Positions 1 to 7,702 of a stretch of 15,854 bases of DNA are shown here, one piece after another. Within the stretch, counting starts at the first letter, position 1, and each line of letters opens with the position of its first letter. Location: the NCBI GenBank assembly GCA_946405475.1, contig CAMJHI010000022.1, forward strand, positions 1 through 15,854, read 5' to 3'. Position numbers and translations under genes: made by a program. Below the pieces are notes generated by a model that saw only the letters and a list, made by a program, of their open reading frames with translations, did no database searches and was not told the origin of the DNA. The DNA comes from an uncultured Clostridia bacterium. Its GTDB lineage: Bacteria > Bacillota > Clostridia > Oscillospirales > Acutalibacteraceae.

Positions 1-488
1 CGCAGCAGAGCCGCCGGGTGGAACGTGCCCATCATCAGCACGCCGTTTTTTTCGATGAATTCGCCGTGCTGCTTCGTCACCTTGAAGTCGGGCGAAATGA
101 GCCGCATGGCGGCGATGCGCCCCAGACAAACGATGATCTTCGGGCGCAGCAGACGCGTCTGCTCGCGCAGCCAGCGGATGCACTGCTCCTGCTCCTGCGG
201 CAGCGGGTCGCGGTTTTGCGGCGGGCGGCATTTGACCATGTTGGCGATGTAGACGTTCGTTTTGCGGTCAAGCTCGACCGCCGCCAGATATTTATCGAGC
301 AGCTGACCGGCGCGGCCGACGAACGGTTCGCCCTGCAGGTCTTCATTCGCGCCGGGGCCTTCGCCCACGAACAGCACCTTCGCCTGCTCGCTGCCCGTGC
401 CGAACACCAGCTTGGTGCGCGTCACGCACAGTTCGCACGCGGTGCACTGCAGACAATCGTTTTTCAGTTGTTCCCAGGTTTCATACAT
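1..488 (-). CDS. Type 4 (Fe-S) uracil-DNA glycosylase, C-terminus cut by window edge
   Basis: Removes uracil from DNA as the first step of base excision repair in the cytoplasm. The visible 162 residues start MYETWEQLKNDC. They carry four cysteines at 12, 15, 87 and 103, with the CxxC and 16-residue spacings of the 4Fe-4S ligands of family 4 enzymes. The uracil-pocket motif GEGPGANED is at about 42-50, followed by GEPFVGRAGQLLD, and the second catalytic motif HPAALLR is at about 157. A full family 4 enzyme is about 190-210 residues, so only the end is missing, beyond position 1. The start at 488 lies inside the last codons of recF (8-bp overlap, different frame), which indicates translational coupling. 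The frame is open to the window edge. Family assignment is firm; the in-vivo role is by homology. Confidence 0.93.
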   Translation of the reverse strand, partial: MYETWEQLKNDCLQCTACELCVTRTKLVFGTGSEQAKVLFVGEGPGANEDLQGEPFVGRAGQLLDKYLAAVELDRKTNVYIANMVKCRPPQNRDPLPQEQEQCIRWLREQTRLLRPKIIVCLGRIAAMRLISPDFKVTKQHGEFIEKNGVLMMGTFHPAALL

Positions 489-1587
489 GGTCGATCCCTC
501 TCAGCTCTTCAATATGAAAAACGGACACGCTGTCGGCCAGACGGGTCACGGAGGCCTCGTCGCAGCAGGTGATGAACACCTGACGGTTTTCAAAATGCTT
601 CACGACGTACTGCTGCCGCGCCGGGTCAAGCTCACTGAACACGTCGTCGAGCAGCACCACGGGTTCTTCGCCCGTGACCTCGGCATACAGCGCGGCTTCG
701 GCCAATTTGAGCACCAGCGCCGCCGAGCGCTGCTGCCCCTGTGAGCCGTAGGTGCGCGCGCTCACGCCGGAGAGGCGAACGGAAAATTCCTCGCGGTGCG
801 GCCCCACGCCCGTGGAGCCGTGCTCTAAATCCGCCTCACGGCGCGCGCCGATCGCCCGCAGCAGCTCCTCTTTGATCTGCGCGGCGTTGGCGTCGGTTTT
901 TTCGCGCGCATAGGCGCGGTAGCCAAGCGTCAGCTGTTCCCGCCCGGCGGAGATCTCGTCGTAGATCGCCGCCGCTTTTTCGTTGAGGCGCTCCAGATAG
1001 TTCATGCGCGCTTCAATGATCGCCGCGCCCTTGGCCGCCAGCGGCTCCTCCCACAATTCGATGAGCGGACGCATGGCGGGGTTGTCTTTGGCGGCGCGCA
1101 AAGCGGCGTTGCGCTGGGCGAGCACGCGGTTGTATTCCAAAACGGTTTTGGCATAAAGCGGGCGAAGCTGGCTGATGGCGATATCCAGAAACCGGCGCCG
1201 TTCCTCGGGACCGTCCTTGACGATGGCGAGGTGCAGCGGCGTGAACGCCACGCACGCAAATTCGCCCATCATCTGCCGCCCGCCGGGCAGATTGACGCCG
1301 TTGAGCGTGAAATGCCGCTTTTCGTCCAGCAGCAGCGCGGCGTCCTGCCGGCGCCCGCCGGCAAAAAAGTTCATCGTCAGCTCGGCCTTTTCCTCGCCGA
1401 TGCGGATGAGCTCTTTGTCGCGCGCGCTGCGAAAGCTGCGGCAGCCCGTGAACAGCCAGATCGCTTCGATCAGGTTGGTTTTGCCGAGTCCGTTCGCGCC
1501 GCAAATGATATTGACCCCTTCGCCCGGACGGAATTCCGGCACGGAGAGGTTGCGAAAATGGACGGCGCTCAGCGACTCAACTCTCAT
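481..1587 (-). CDS. recF: DNA replication and repair protein RecF
   Basis: SMC-like ATPase that binds gapped DNA and helps load RecA at single-strand gaps. The protein has 368 residues, normal for RecF. The Walker A motif GANGLGKTN is at about 30-38. The conserved GVGPHREE lies near 261-267, the ABC signature GSQGQQRS at 281-288, and Walker B VVLLDDVFSELD near 310-321. An upstream in-frame start at 1743 would add 52 residues that lie inside the preceding gene and do not resemble RecF. The ATG at 1587 gives the family N-terminus (MRVESLSAVHFRNL). That ATG overlaps the TGA of the acyltransferase gene as ATGA, a coupling arrangement. RecF is usually next to dnaN and gyrB near the origin. Here it sits between an acyltransferase and a glycosylase gene, so it has moved or the organism has a rearranged origin region. 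Confidence 0.95.
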   Translation of the reverse strand: MRVESLSAVHFRNLSVPEFRPGEGVNIICGANGLGKTNLIEAIWLFTGCRSFRSARDKELIRIGEEKAELTMNFFAGGRRQDAALLLDEKRHFTLNGVNLPGGRQMMGEFACVAFTPLHLAIVKDGPEERRRFLDIAISQLRPLYAKTVLEYNRVLAQRNAALRAAKDNPAMRPLIELWEEPLAAKGAAIIEARMNYLERLNEKAAAIYDEISAGREQLTLGYRAYAREKTDANAAQIKEELLRAIGARREADLEHGSTGVGPHREEFSVRLSGVSARTYGSQGQQRSAALVLKLAEAALYAEVTGEEPVVLLDDVFSELDPARQQYVVKHFENRQVFITCCDEASVTRLADSVSVFHIEELRGIDHV

Positions 1588-2504
1588 TTGTTCAAAATCT
1601 TTTCGCCGTCGAACACGATCACGCCCACGCCGTAACCGGTGGGCAGACCGGCCCGGAGACGTTCGGCATAGGCGCGGCGCAGCGCCGTGTCGGTGGGCAG
1701 GTTTTCGGGCTTTTCGTCGGCATAGCGGCCGAACACGCGCCACGCGTCGTCAAAGTTTTCCTTCTCGCGGCTTTCGATGATCTCAAAGTCGTGCAGGAAA
1801 CGCAGGATGTTGAGGTTTTTCGGCAGGAATTCGTCATGCTTCGGGTAGAGCAGCCAGGAGCCGCACAGGAAGATGACGGGGCCGCCGTTGAATTCATCCT
1901 TGAAAAATTCGTAGGCTTTTTTGTAAGAGGCCATGCGGATCTCATCCGTCAGCGGCACGCCGGAGGACGGAATGTGGAACCCGATGACGCGGTCGCCCCT
2001 TTTGAGCACGGTGCCGTCCTTCAGGGTCACGTCGTCGTGGCCGAAATCGGAATATTCAAACTGGAAGCGGCCCAGCGCGAAGCGGTTGAGCTCGAAAAAG
2101 CCGCTGTTCCAGCCGGCGACAAAGGTGCCCCAGACGCCCTTGCATTCCTTGCATTCCAGCAGCTTGCAGCGAAAGTCATCCATGGAATCCCAGAAGATGC
2201 TCTCGTCGACGCCGCGCTCACGGTAGCGCAGCAGCGTGACCTCGGCGCAGCAGATGAGGAACACCTCGTGCAGCGTCCAGGCGCTGATGCCCATGGTTTC
2301 GGCCAGCGCGGTCAGGCGGTCGAGCGCCTTGTTCAGCTCGTGCGCGGTCGGATAGAGATAATCGTGACGGATCTCGTCAAAAACAAAGCCGTTTTCTGGC
2401 TCGTCGTCCAGGCGCTTGAGCACCTTGTTGAAGCAGTCCTGCGCCTCCTGCGGGAAGCCGATCTTTTCCATAAACATGGCGTTGAAGCCGGTGAAATGTT
2501 GCAT
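1584..2504 (-). CDS. Acyltransferase-like protein (N-terminal helical plus GNAT-like C-terminal domain)
   Basis: A 306-residue cytoplasmic protein. It resembles Clostridia proteins annotated as acyltransferase domain-containing, formerly DUF5596, with a helical N-terminal domain and a GNAT-like C-terminal domain. I recognise this from the stretch around 105-155: an FWDSMDDF motif, then KLLECKECKGVWGTF, then a segment ending RFALGRFQFEYS. A region with GDRVIGFHIPSSG follows. Start choice: the frame stays open to 2585, but ATG 2504 is preceded by AGAAAGGA at suitable distance and begins MQHFTGFNAMF, so I prefer it. Substrate and acyl donor are not known from sequence. The four-base ATGA overlap with recF indicates one mRNA. 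Upstream lie 87 bp holding a small hairpin and the stop of GH127, so read-through from GH127 is possible. Confidence 0.72.
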   Translation of the reverse strand: MQHFTGFNAMFMEKIGFPQEAQDCFNKVLKRLDDEPENGFVFDEIRHDYLYPTAHELNKALDRLTALAETMGISAWTLHEVFLICCAEVTLLRYRERGVDESIFWDSMDDFRCKLLECKECKGVWGTFVAGWNSGFFELNRFALGRFQFEYSDFGHDDVTLKDGTVLKRGDRVIGFHIPSSGVPLTDEIRMASYKKAYEFFKDEFNGGPVIFLCGSWLLYPKHDEFLPKNLNILRFLHDFEIIESREKENFDDAWRVFGRYADEKPENLPTDTALRRAYAERLRAGLPTGYGVGVIVFDGEKILNK

Positions 2505-2550
2505 GGCGTGTTCGTTCCTTTCTGTTTTTTGAAACTGTTTTCTCTTTTTT

Positions 2551-2568
2551 CGGCAGTAAAGCCTGCCG
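2551..2568. other. Small hairpin in the leader of the acyltransferase gene
   Basis: CGGCAG and CTGCCG are perfect 6-bp arms around a 6-nt loop, 47 bp upstream of the acyltransferase ATG. On the minus strand it is followed by a run of A rather than T, so it does not look like an intrinsic terminator for GH127. It may be a leader structure or an operator, or be fortuitous. Confidence 0.3.
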
Positions 2569-2591
2569 CCTAAATTCAATTCCATCCGTCG

Positions 2592-4397
2592 TTACTCCGC
2601 ATTGAACCAGATGAGCATATCGGTTTCAGCCCGGTTGGCATAGGCATAGTAGGGAATGAGGGTGATCTTCTGCGGCAGCCGCTCTTTGCTCAGCGGGGCG
2701 TAGAGCCTGTCGCTCGCCGGGCGGACGAAGCCGTCGAGCACGAGCCGTTCCACGCCGAGCGTTTCGTCGGTCGTGATCTCGGCCTTGCCGTTCAGATCAA
2801 GGATCAGCCCGCGCAGCGGCAGCGGGTTGTCGAGCCCCTCGGCGCAGAACACGAACGGCCCCCTTTCGACCGCGACGCGACCGGCATGCTGGCGCACCAG
2901 CGGGTTCGCCTGCGTGAAGCGCACGGGCATGGCCATGTCGTATTCGATCATGTCCCCGTCTTTGACGGGCAGATACAGATAACCGTCGGCTTTCAGCTCG
3001 GCGGGCTTGTTCAGCGTGTAGCTTTCGCACCAGCCGGGCAGGCGCAGCGCCAGCGTGAAATCGCCCTTGACGGTCAGGCGCACCCGGCCGTCGTGCGGGT
3101 AATCGGTTTCGACCGTCAGCCCCTTGCCGCCAAAATCGGCGGCGGACGACGCAAAGTGATGCACCCACACGGCGCCGTCGTTGTAGCTGTAAGCCATTTC
3201 GCCGATCAGCTCCACGATGCGCGTGGCGTTGGGCGGGCAGCAGGAGCAGCCGAACACCTCCACGCGGCGCGTGTCGGGATAGAACGGATGGTTGCGCGAT
3301 TCCATGGGCTGGTTTTTGCCGATCAGGTCGACCTCGTTGGCGTTGGCATAGAAAAAGCTCTTGCCGTCGAGCGACATGCCGCTGAGCACGCCGTTATACA
3401 GCGTGCGCTCGGCCGCGTCGGCAAACTTGCGGTCGGGCCGGATGGCGCTCAGGCGCCAGGCGAACAGCGCCAGCGCGATGGCGGCGCAGGTTTCGCAGTA
3501 AGAGGAGGCGTCGGGCAGATCGTAAGCCGGCGCGAAGGCTTCGCCCGTGCTGGTCTGACCGACCCCGCCCGTGATGTACATTTTCTGATTGGTCACGCTG
3601 TCAAACAGCCGTTCGGCGGCGGCGAGCAGCTCGTCGTCGTTCGTGGCGGCGGCTACGTCTGCCATGCCGCAGTAAAGATAGAGCGCGCGCACGCAGTGCC
3701 CCACGGCCTCATCCTGTTCGCGCACGGGCTTGTGCGACTGGGTGTAGAGGTCGAGCTCCCCGTCGTCCGTGCCTCTGGTATCAATGAAATGCTTGCTCAG
3801 CTTCAGATAGCGTTCTTCGCCGGTCGCCTTCCACAGCTTGACCAGCGCCAGCTCGATCTCTTCGTGGCCGGGGGTTTTGAATTCCGCCCAGCCTTCGGTC
3901 ACGAACGCCTTTTCGATCAGGTCGGCGTAACGGCACATCAGGCGCAGGAACTTGTCCTTGCCCGTGGCGTAATGGTAAGCGACCGCCGCTTCCATTAAAT
4001 GACCGGCGCAGTAAAGCTCGTGGTTCATGCGCGCGGTGAAGCGATCCTCCGGCTCAAAGAGCGTGTAGCAGATGTTGAAATAGCCGTCGTCCCACTGATG
4101 CGCTTCGATCAGGTCGATGACGCCGTCGACGATTTTTGTCAGATCTTCATCGCCGGTTTTTTCGATGATATACGCCGCGCTCTCCAGCCACTTGGCCACG
4201 TCGGAATCCCAGAAAATGTGCGGGCGGTTCGGCATGCCCTCCTGCCAGTTGACGTTGAACGCCTCAAAACGGCCGGTTTCGACAAAGCGGTCGTAAACGC
4301 TGTGAATGGTCACCGCGCGGTTGAGCTGCTGCCTTTGCGCCCAGAAACCGCCCGTGACGGTGACCTGACTGCGCATGGGAATGATACTTTGCTGCAT
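2592..4397 (-). CDS. GH127 family beta-L-arabinofuranosidase-like protein (DUF1680)
   Basis: Predicted to cleave terminal beta-L-arabinofuranose from arabinooligosaccharides such as those of hydroxyproline-rich glycoproteins or pectin. The protein has 601 residues and no signal peptide, so it should act inside the cell. The GH127 active site is recognisable against the characterised HypBA1 enzyme. E286 corresponds to its acid/base Glu322. E302 and C304 (in CETC) and C386-C387 (in GCSCCPPN) match its zinc ligands Glu338, Cys340, Cys417 and Cys418, with C386 as the likely nucleophile. The N-terminal (alpha/alpha)6-type region includes MNHELYCAGHLMEAA at about 124-138. ATG 4397 has AGGAGG upstream. 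The gene is transcribed divergently from the GH106-like gene from a shared regulatory region. Related families such as GH146 share this fold, so the exact linkage is inferred. Confidence 0.9.
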   Translation of the reverse strand: MQQSIIPMRSQVTVTGGFWAQRQQLNRAVTIHSVYDRFVETGRFEAFNVNWQEGMPNRPHIFWDSDVAKWLESAAYIIEKTGDEDLTKIVDGVIDLIEAHQWDDGYFNICYTLFEPEDRFTARMNHELYCAGHLMEAAVAYHYATGKDKFLRLMCRYADLIEKAFVTEGWAEFKTPGHEEIELALVKLWKATGEERYLKLSKHFIDTRGTDDGELDLYTQSHKPVREQDEAVGHCVRALYLYCGMADVAAATNDDELLAAAERLFDSVTNQKMYITGGVGQTSTGEAFAPAYDLPDASSYCETCAAIALALFAWRLSAIRPDRKFADAAERTLYNGVLSGMSLDGKSFFYANANEVDLIGKNQPMESRNHPFYPDTRRVEVFGCSCCPPNATRIVELIGEMAYSYNDGAVWVHHFASSAADFGGKGLTVETDYPHDGRVRLTVKGDFTLALRLPGWCESYTLNKPAELKADGYLYLPVKDGDMIEYDMAMPVRFTQANPLVRQHAGRVAVERGPFVFCAEGLDNPLPLRGLILDLNGKAEITTDETLGVERLVLDGFVRPASDRLYAPLSKERLPQKITLIPYYAYANRAETDMLIWFNAE

Positions 4398-4439
4398 AGT
4401 GCGCCTCCTGAAAAGTGATGAAATTCAGAATTGTTTTCA

Positions 4440-4468
4440 TTGACTTTTTGGTATAACTATCCTATTAT
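4440..4468 (+). promoter_or_regulatory. Sigma-A promoter for the GH106-like gene
   Basis: TTGACT at 4440-4445 and TATTAT at 4463-4468 are separated by exactly 17 bp. The local sequence is AT-rich in an otherwise GC-rich window. Transcription would start about 55 bp upstream of the ATG at 4530, just before or within the palindrome at 4479-4497. Confidence 0.72.
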
Positions 4469-4475
4469 AAATTAT

Positions 4476-4504
4476 AAGATACCGCGTTGCGCGGCATTTG
4501 TCAA
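4476..4504 (-). promoter_or_regulatory. Sigma-A promoter for the GH127 gene
   Basis: Read on the minus strand, a perfect TTGACA (4504-4499) is followed after 17 bp by TATCTT (4481-4476), a 4/6 match to the -10 consensus. The start would fall near 4469, about 70 bp ahead of the GH127 ATG, inside the -10 region of the opposing promoter. The two promoters therefore interlock and probably compete or are controlled together. Confidence 0.6.
4479..4497. promoter_or_regulatory. Palindromic candidate operator shared by the divergent promoters
   Basis: The 19-bp sequence has arms ATACCGCG and CGCGGCAT around TTG. The inner 5 bp of each arm pair perfectly and the 8-bp arms differ at one position. It fills the spacer of the minus promoter and lies at the start region of the plus promoter. 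A bound repressor would therefore block both. No regulator gene is in the window. A 5'-UTR hairpin is the alternative. Confidence 0.5.
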
Positions 4505-4529
4505 GCGAATAAATCAGGAGGGAAACCGC

Positions 4530-7500
4530 ATGCTTTACAAAAAGAATTCTCAGCCCCTGACCGAGGCACTGTTCCGCAGCCCCACCGCCGAATACCGCGC
4601 CACCCCGTTCTGGGCGTGGAACTGCCGGCTCAACCGCGAGCTGCTCGACCGCGAGATCGACTGCATGAAAGAAATGGGCTTCGGCGGCTTTCATATGCAC
4701 GTTCGCGTGGGCATGTCCACGACGTATCTGTCAGACGACTTCATGGAGCTGATCAAGGGCAGCGTCAAAAAAGCCAAGCAGAACGAAATGCTCGGCTGGC
4801 TGTATGACGAAGACAAGTGGCCCTCCGGCTTCGCCGGCGGATACGTGACCAAAAACAAAGAATACCGCGAAAAATACCTGTTGTTCACCAACAAGGCCTA
4901 CGGCGCGGGCAAGGCCGCTTCCGGCAACGATTCCTCCGCCGCGGCCGACCGCACCGAAAACGGCGTGCTGCTCGCGCGCTATACGGTTGAACTTGACGAC
5001 AACGGCAGCCTGAAGGCCTACCGCCGCCTGGCCGACGGCGACCCCGCGCCCGCCGACTGGTACGCCTACCTCGAAACCACGGAGGAATCCCCCTGGTTCA
5101 ATATGCAGACCTACGTCGACACGCTTTCCAAGGACGCCATGAACGAATTCATCCGCGTCACGCATGAACGCTACAAAGAGGCCGTGGGCGACGAGTTCGG
5201 CAAAGCCGTGCCCGCCATTTTCACGGATGAGCCGCAGTTCGCCGCCAAGCGCATGTTCGGCAAGGCCGTGGGCGACAGCGACGCGGTGCTGCCCTACACG
5301 ACCGATTTCGGCGAGACCTATCGGGCGGCCTACGGCGAGGATCTGCTCGACCGCCTGCCCGAATTGTTCTGGGAGCTGCCCGACGGCGCGGCTTCCACCG
5401 CCCGCTATCATTATCACGACCACGTGGCGGAGCGCTTTGCCGAAGCGTTCGGCGACAACATCGGCGCATGGTGCGACAAAAACGGCATCGCCCTGACCGG
5501 CCACATGATGAACGAGCCGAGCCTCGGTTCGCAAAACAGCTCGGTGGGCGACTGCATGCGCCAATACCGCGGCTTCGCCCTGCCCGGCATCGACATGCTG
5601 TGCGATTCCCGCGAGCTGACCACCGCCAAGCAGGCGCAGTCCGCCGCGCACCAGTATGCGCGCGAGGGCGTGCTCAGCGAGCTTTACGGCGTGACCGGGT
5701 GGGATTTCACCTTCCGCGGCCATAAGCTGCAGGGCGACTGGCAGGCGGCGCTGGGCGTGACGGTGCGCGTGCCGCACCTGTACTGGGTGTCGATGCACGG
5801 CGAAGCCAAGCGCGACTATCCGGCCTGCATCGGCCATCAATCCCCGTGGTACAAAGAGTATAAATACATCGAAGATCACTTTGCCCGCGTCAACACCGCC
5901 ATGACCCGCGGCAAGCCCGTGGTGCGCGTGGGCGTGATCCACCCCATCGAATCGTTCTGGTTGAGCTTCGGCCCCGAAGAACAGACCAACGACGCGCGCC
6001 GCGAGCAGGAGCGCCGGTTCAGCGAGATCACGGACTGCCTGATCAAAAACCTGATGGATTTCGATTTTATCTGCGAAGCGAACCTGCCCGATCAGGCAAA
6101 CGGCAAAAAGATCGGCGCCATGCAGTATGACACGATCCTCGTGCCCGCCTGCCGCACGCTGCGCGGCACCACGCTCGATTTTCTGGAAAGCTTCGCGGCC
6201 GACGGCGGCCGGGTGATCTTTGCGGGCGAAGCGCCGACGCTCGTCGACGCCGTGCCCTCCGACCGCGGACAGAAGCTGGCGGAAAAGACCGCCCTCATCG
6301 GCTGGTCGAACCTCGGCATCCTCAACGCGCTGGAAGAAAACCGCGAGATCGACCTGCGCGACCAAAAAGGCCGCCGCGTCGGAAACGTGCTGTATCAGCT
6401 GCGCGAGGAGGCGGACTGCCGCTGGCTGTTCGTGTCGCATCTGAACCTGTCCCACGACCATTATTGCTATGAGGCGAAGCCCTGCACGCTGCACCTGAAG
6501 GGCGAATATAAGCCCGAACTCTGGAACACGCTCACCGGCGGGATCACGCCGCTGGCCGCCGACTACAAAAACGGCGAAACGCTCGTTCCCCTAACCTGGT
6601 ACTGCCACGACAGCGTGCTGCTGCGCCTGACCGCAGGGCGCAGCGAAGAAAAGCCCGCCGCGCAGAACAAGTACGGCGTCGTCGGCTTTGTGCCGGGCGA
6701 ATGCGACGTGGAGCTGGCCGAGCCCAACGTCTGCCTGCTGGATCTGCCGCGCTGGCGCGTCAACGGCGGCGAATGGCGCAGCGAAGAAGAGATCCTGCGC
6801 GTGACCGACGCCATCAAAAAAGAGCTCAACCTGCGCAATGCCATCGCAAACGGCGCGCAGCCGTGGGTGTTCAACAATGAGTGCGAAGAAAACGAAACGG
6901 TCGAGCTGGCTTACACCATCGACTCGACCGTGGACGTTGACAACGTCTGCCTCGCGCTGGAGGATCTGGAAAAATGCACGATCACCTTCAACGGCAAGCC
7001 CGTTGACAAGACCGACCGGGGCGAATACGTCGATTCCTCCATTCGCGTCATTGCGCTGGGCGAACTGAAAAAAGGTGAAAATATCCTGACCGTTTCCCGC
7101 CCGTTCGGCGCGGTCTCCACGCTGGAGGCGTGCTACCTGCTGGGCGATTTCGGCGTGGAGGTTTACGGCCGCAAGGCGGTCGTCACCGCGCCCGTGCGCA
7201 AGCTGTATTTCGGCGATCAGACCCGTCAGGGGCTCGCGTTCTACGGCGGCAACGTCACCTATAAATTTAGGATGACGACCGATAAGGATATGGCGCTGGC
7301 GATCAAGCATTTCGCCCAGCCGCTGTGCGCCGTGAGCGTGGACGGCAAACGCCTGGGCACGGTCGCGCTCGCGCCGTATCGGGTGAGCTTTGAATCGGTC
7401 GAGCCCGGTGAGCACGAAATTGAGATCACCGCGTTCGGCAACCGCTTCAACACCTTCGGCGCGCTGCACAGCGCGGATCACGCCAACAAGTGGCACGGGC

Positions 7501-7595
7501 CGGACGCCTGGCGCAAAAAGGGCGACCGCTGGAGCTATGAGTATCTGCTCAAGCCCGCCGGTATCCTCGTCGCACCGGAAATTTTGAAATCGTAA
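4530..7595 (+). CDS. Large GH106-like glycoside hydrolase (alpha-L-rhamnosidase-related)
   Basis: A 1021-residue protein with no signal peptide, so predicted cytoplasmic. The N-terminus has features of the GH106-type TIM barrel: PFWAWNCRLNRELLDREI near 26-43, then GFGGFHMHVRVG at 50-61 and LYDEDKWPSG at 91-100. A later strand end, IFTDEPQF (about 230-237), carries an acidic pair that could be catalytic; that role is inferred. The middle part has a Rossmann-like domain, around the stretch with YDTILVPACRTLRG and GGRVIFAGEAP. The C-terminal third looks like beta-sandwich domains typical of sugar-binding modules. The frame is open from 4431, but that would place the start inside the promoter. 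ATG 4530 follows AGGAGGG at good spacing. The likely substrate is a rhamnose- or related deoxysugar-containing oligosaccharide, by distant homology only. The divergent GH127 gene supports a role in plant polysaccharide breakdown. The stop codon lies in the left hairpin of repeat element A. Confidence 0.75.
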   Translation: MLYKKNSQPLTEALFRSPTAEYRATPFWAWNCRLNRELLDREIDCMKEMGFGGFHMHVRVGMSTTYLSDDFMELIKGSVKKAKQNEMLGWLYDEDKWPSGFAGGYVTKNKEYREKYLLFTNKAYGAGKAASGNDSSAAADRTENGVLLARYTVELDDNGSLKAYRRLADGDPAPADWYAYLETTEESPWFNMQTYVDTLSKDAMNEFIRVTHERYKEAVGDEFGKAVPAIFTDEPQFAAKRMFGKAVGDSDAVLPYTTDFGETYRAAYGEDLLDRLPELFWELPDGAASTARYHYHDHVAERFAEAFGDNIGAWCDKNGIALTGHMMNEPSLGSQNSSVGDCMRQYRGFALPGIDMLCDSRELTTAKQAQSAAHQYAREGVLSELYGVTGWDFTFRGHKLQGDWQAALGVTVRVPHLYWVSMHGEAKRDYPACIGHQSPWYKEYKYIEDHFARVNTAMTRGKPVVRVGVIHPIESFWLSFGPEEQTNDARREQERRFSEITDCLIKNLMDFDFICEANLPDQANGKKIGAMQYDTILVPACRTLRGTTLDFLESFAADGGRVIFAGEAPTLVDAVPSDRGQKLAEKTALIGWSNLGILNALEENREIDLRDQKGRRVGNVLYQLREEADCRWLFVSHLNLSHDHYCYEAKPCTLHLKGEYKPELWNTLTGGITPLAADYKNGETLVPLTWYCHDSVLLRLTAGRSEEKPAAQNKYGVVGFVPGECDVELAEPNVCLLDLPRWRVNGGEWRSEEEILRVTDAIKKELNLRNAIANGAQPWVFNNECEENETVELAYTIDSTVDVDNVCLALEDLEKCTITFNGKPVDKTDRGEYVDSSIRVIALGELKKGENILTVSRPFGAVSTLEACYLLGDFGVEVYGRKAVVTAPVRKLYFGDQTRQGLAFYGGNVTYKFRMTTDKDMALAIKHFAQPLCAVSVDGKRLGTVALAPYRVSFESVEPGEHEIEITAFGNRFNTFGALHSADHANKWHGPDAWRKKGDRWSYEYLLKPAGILVAPEILKS

Positions 7596-7702
7596 TTTGG
7601 CTTTGCCAAATTACGATTTGAGCGGATAGCGGATAGCAAATAGCGGATAGCAAATTGCTTTCCGGGAAATGAGCTATCGGCTATCAGCTATCGGCTATCG
7701 GC
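7587..7702. repeat. Heptad palindromic element, copy A
   Basis: It has three parts. First, a perfect 15-bp hairpin at 7587-7619 (arms AAATCGTAATTTGGC and its complement, loop TTT). Second, a left arm at 7622-7651 of four 7-bp repeats (GCGGATA twice, GCAAATA, GCGGATA) plus GC. Third, after a 21-nt spacer, a right arm at 7673-7702 of the complementary type (GCTATCG, GCTATCA, then GCTATCG twice) plus GC. The two 30-bp arms can pair at 25 positions. Positions 7615-7659 are identical to 9523-9567 in copy B. The element fills the whole gap between two convergent stop codons, TAA at 7593-7595 and TTA (minus-strand TAA) at 7703-7705. No T-run follows the hairpins, so it is not a classical intrinsic terminator. 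Confidence 0.93.

Noticed and set aside
1588..1743. N-terminal extension of recF
   Set aside because: It lies inside the acyltransferase gene, and the extra residues do not match RecF. ATG 1587 gives the family start.
4731..6494. Very long open frame antisense to the GH106-like gene
   Set aside because: Its translation is rich in Ala, Val, His and Gln without domain motifs, and the sense strand encodes a recognisable enzyme. It reflects GC-rich codon bias.
7587..7702. Ordinary rho-independent terminator between convergent genes
   Set aside because: Strong hairpins exist, but neither strand has a T-run directly after the stems. A role in RNA end formation remains possible.
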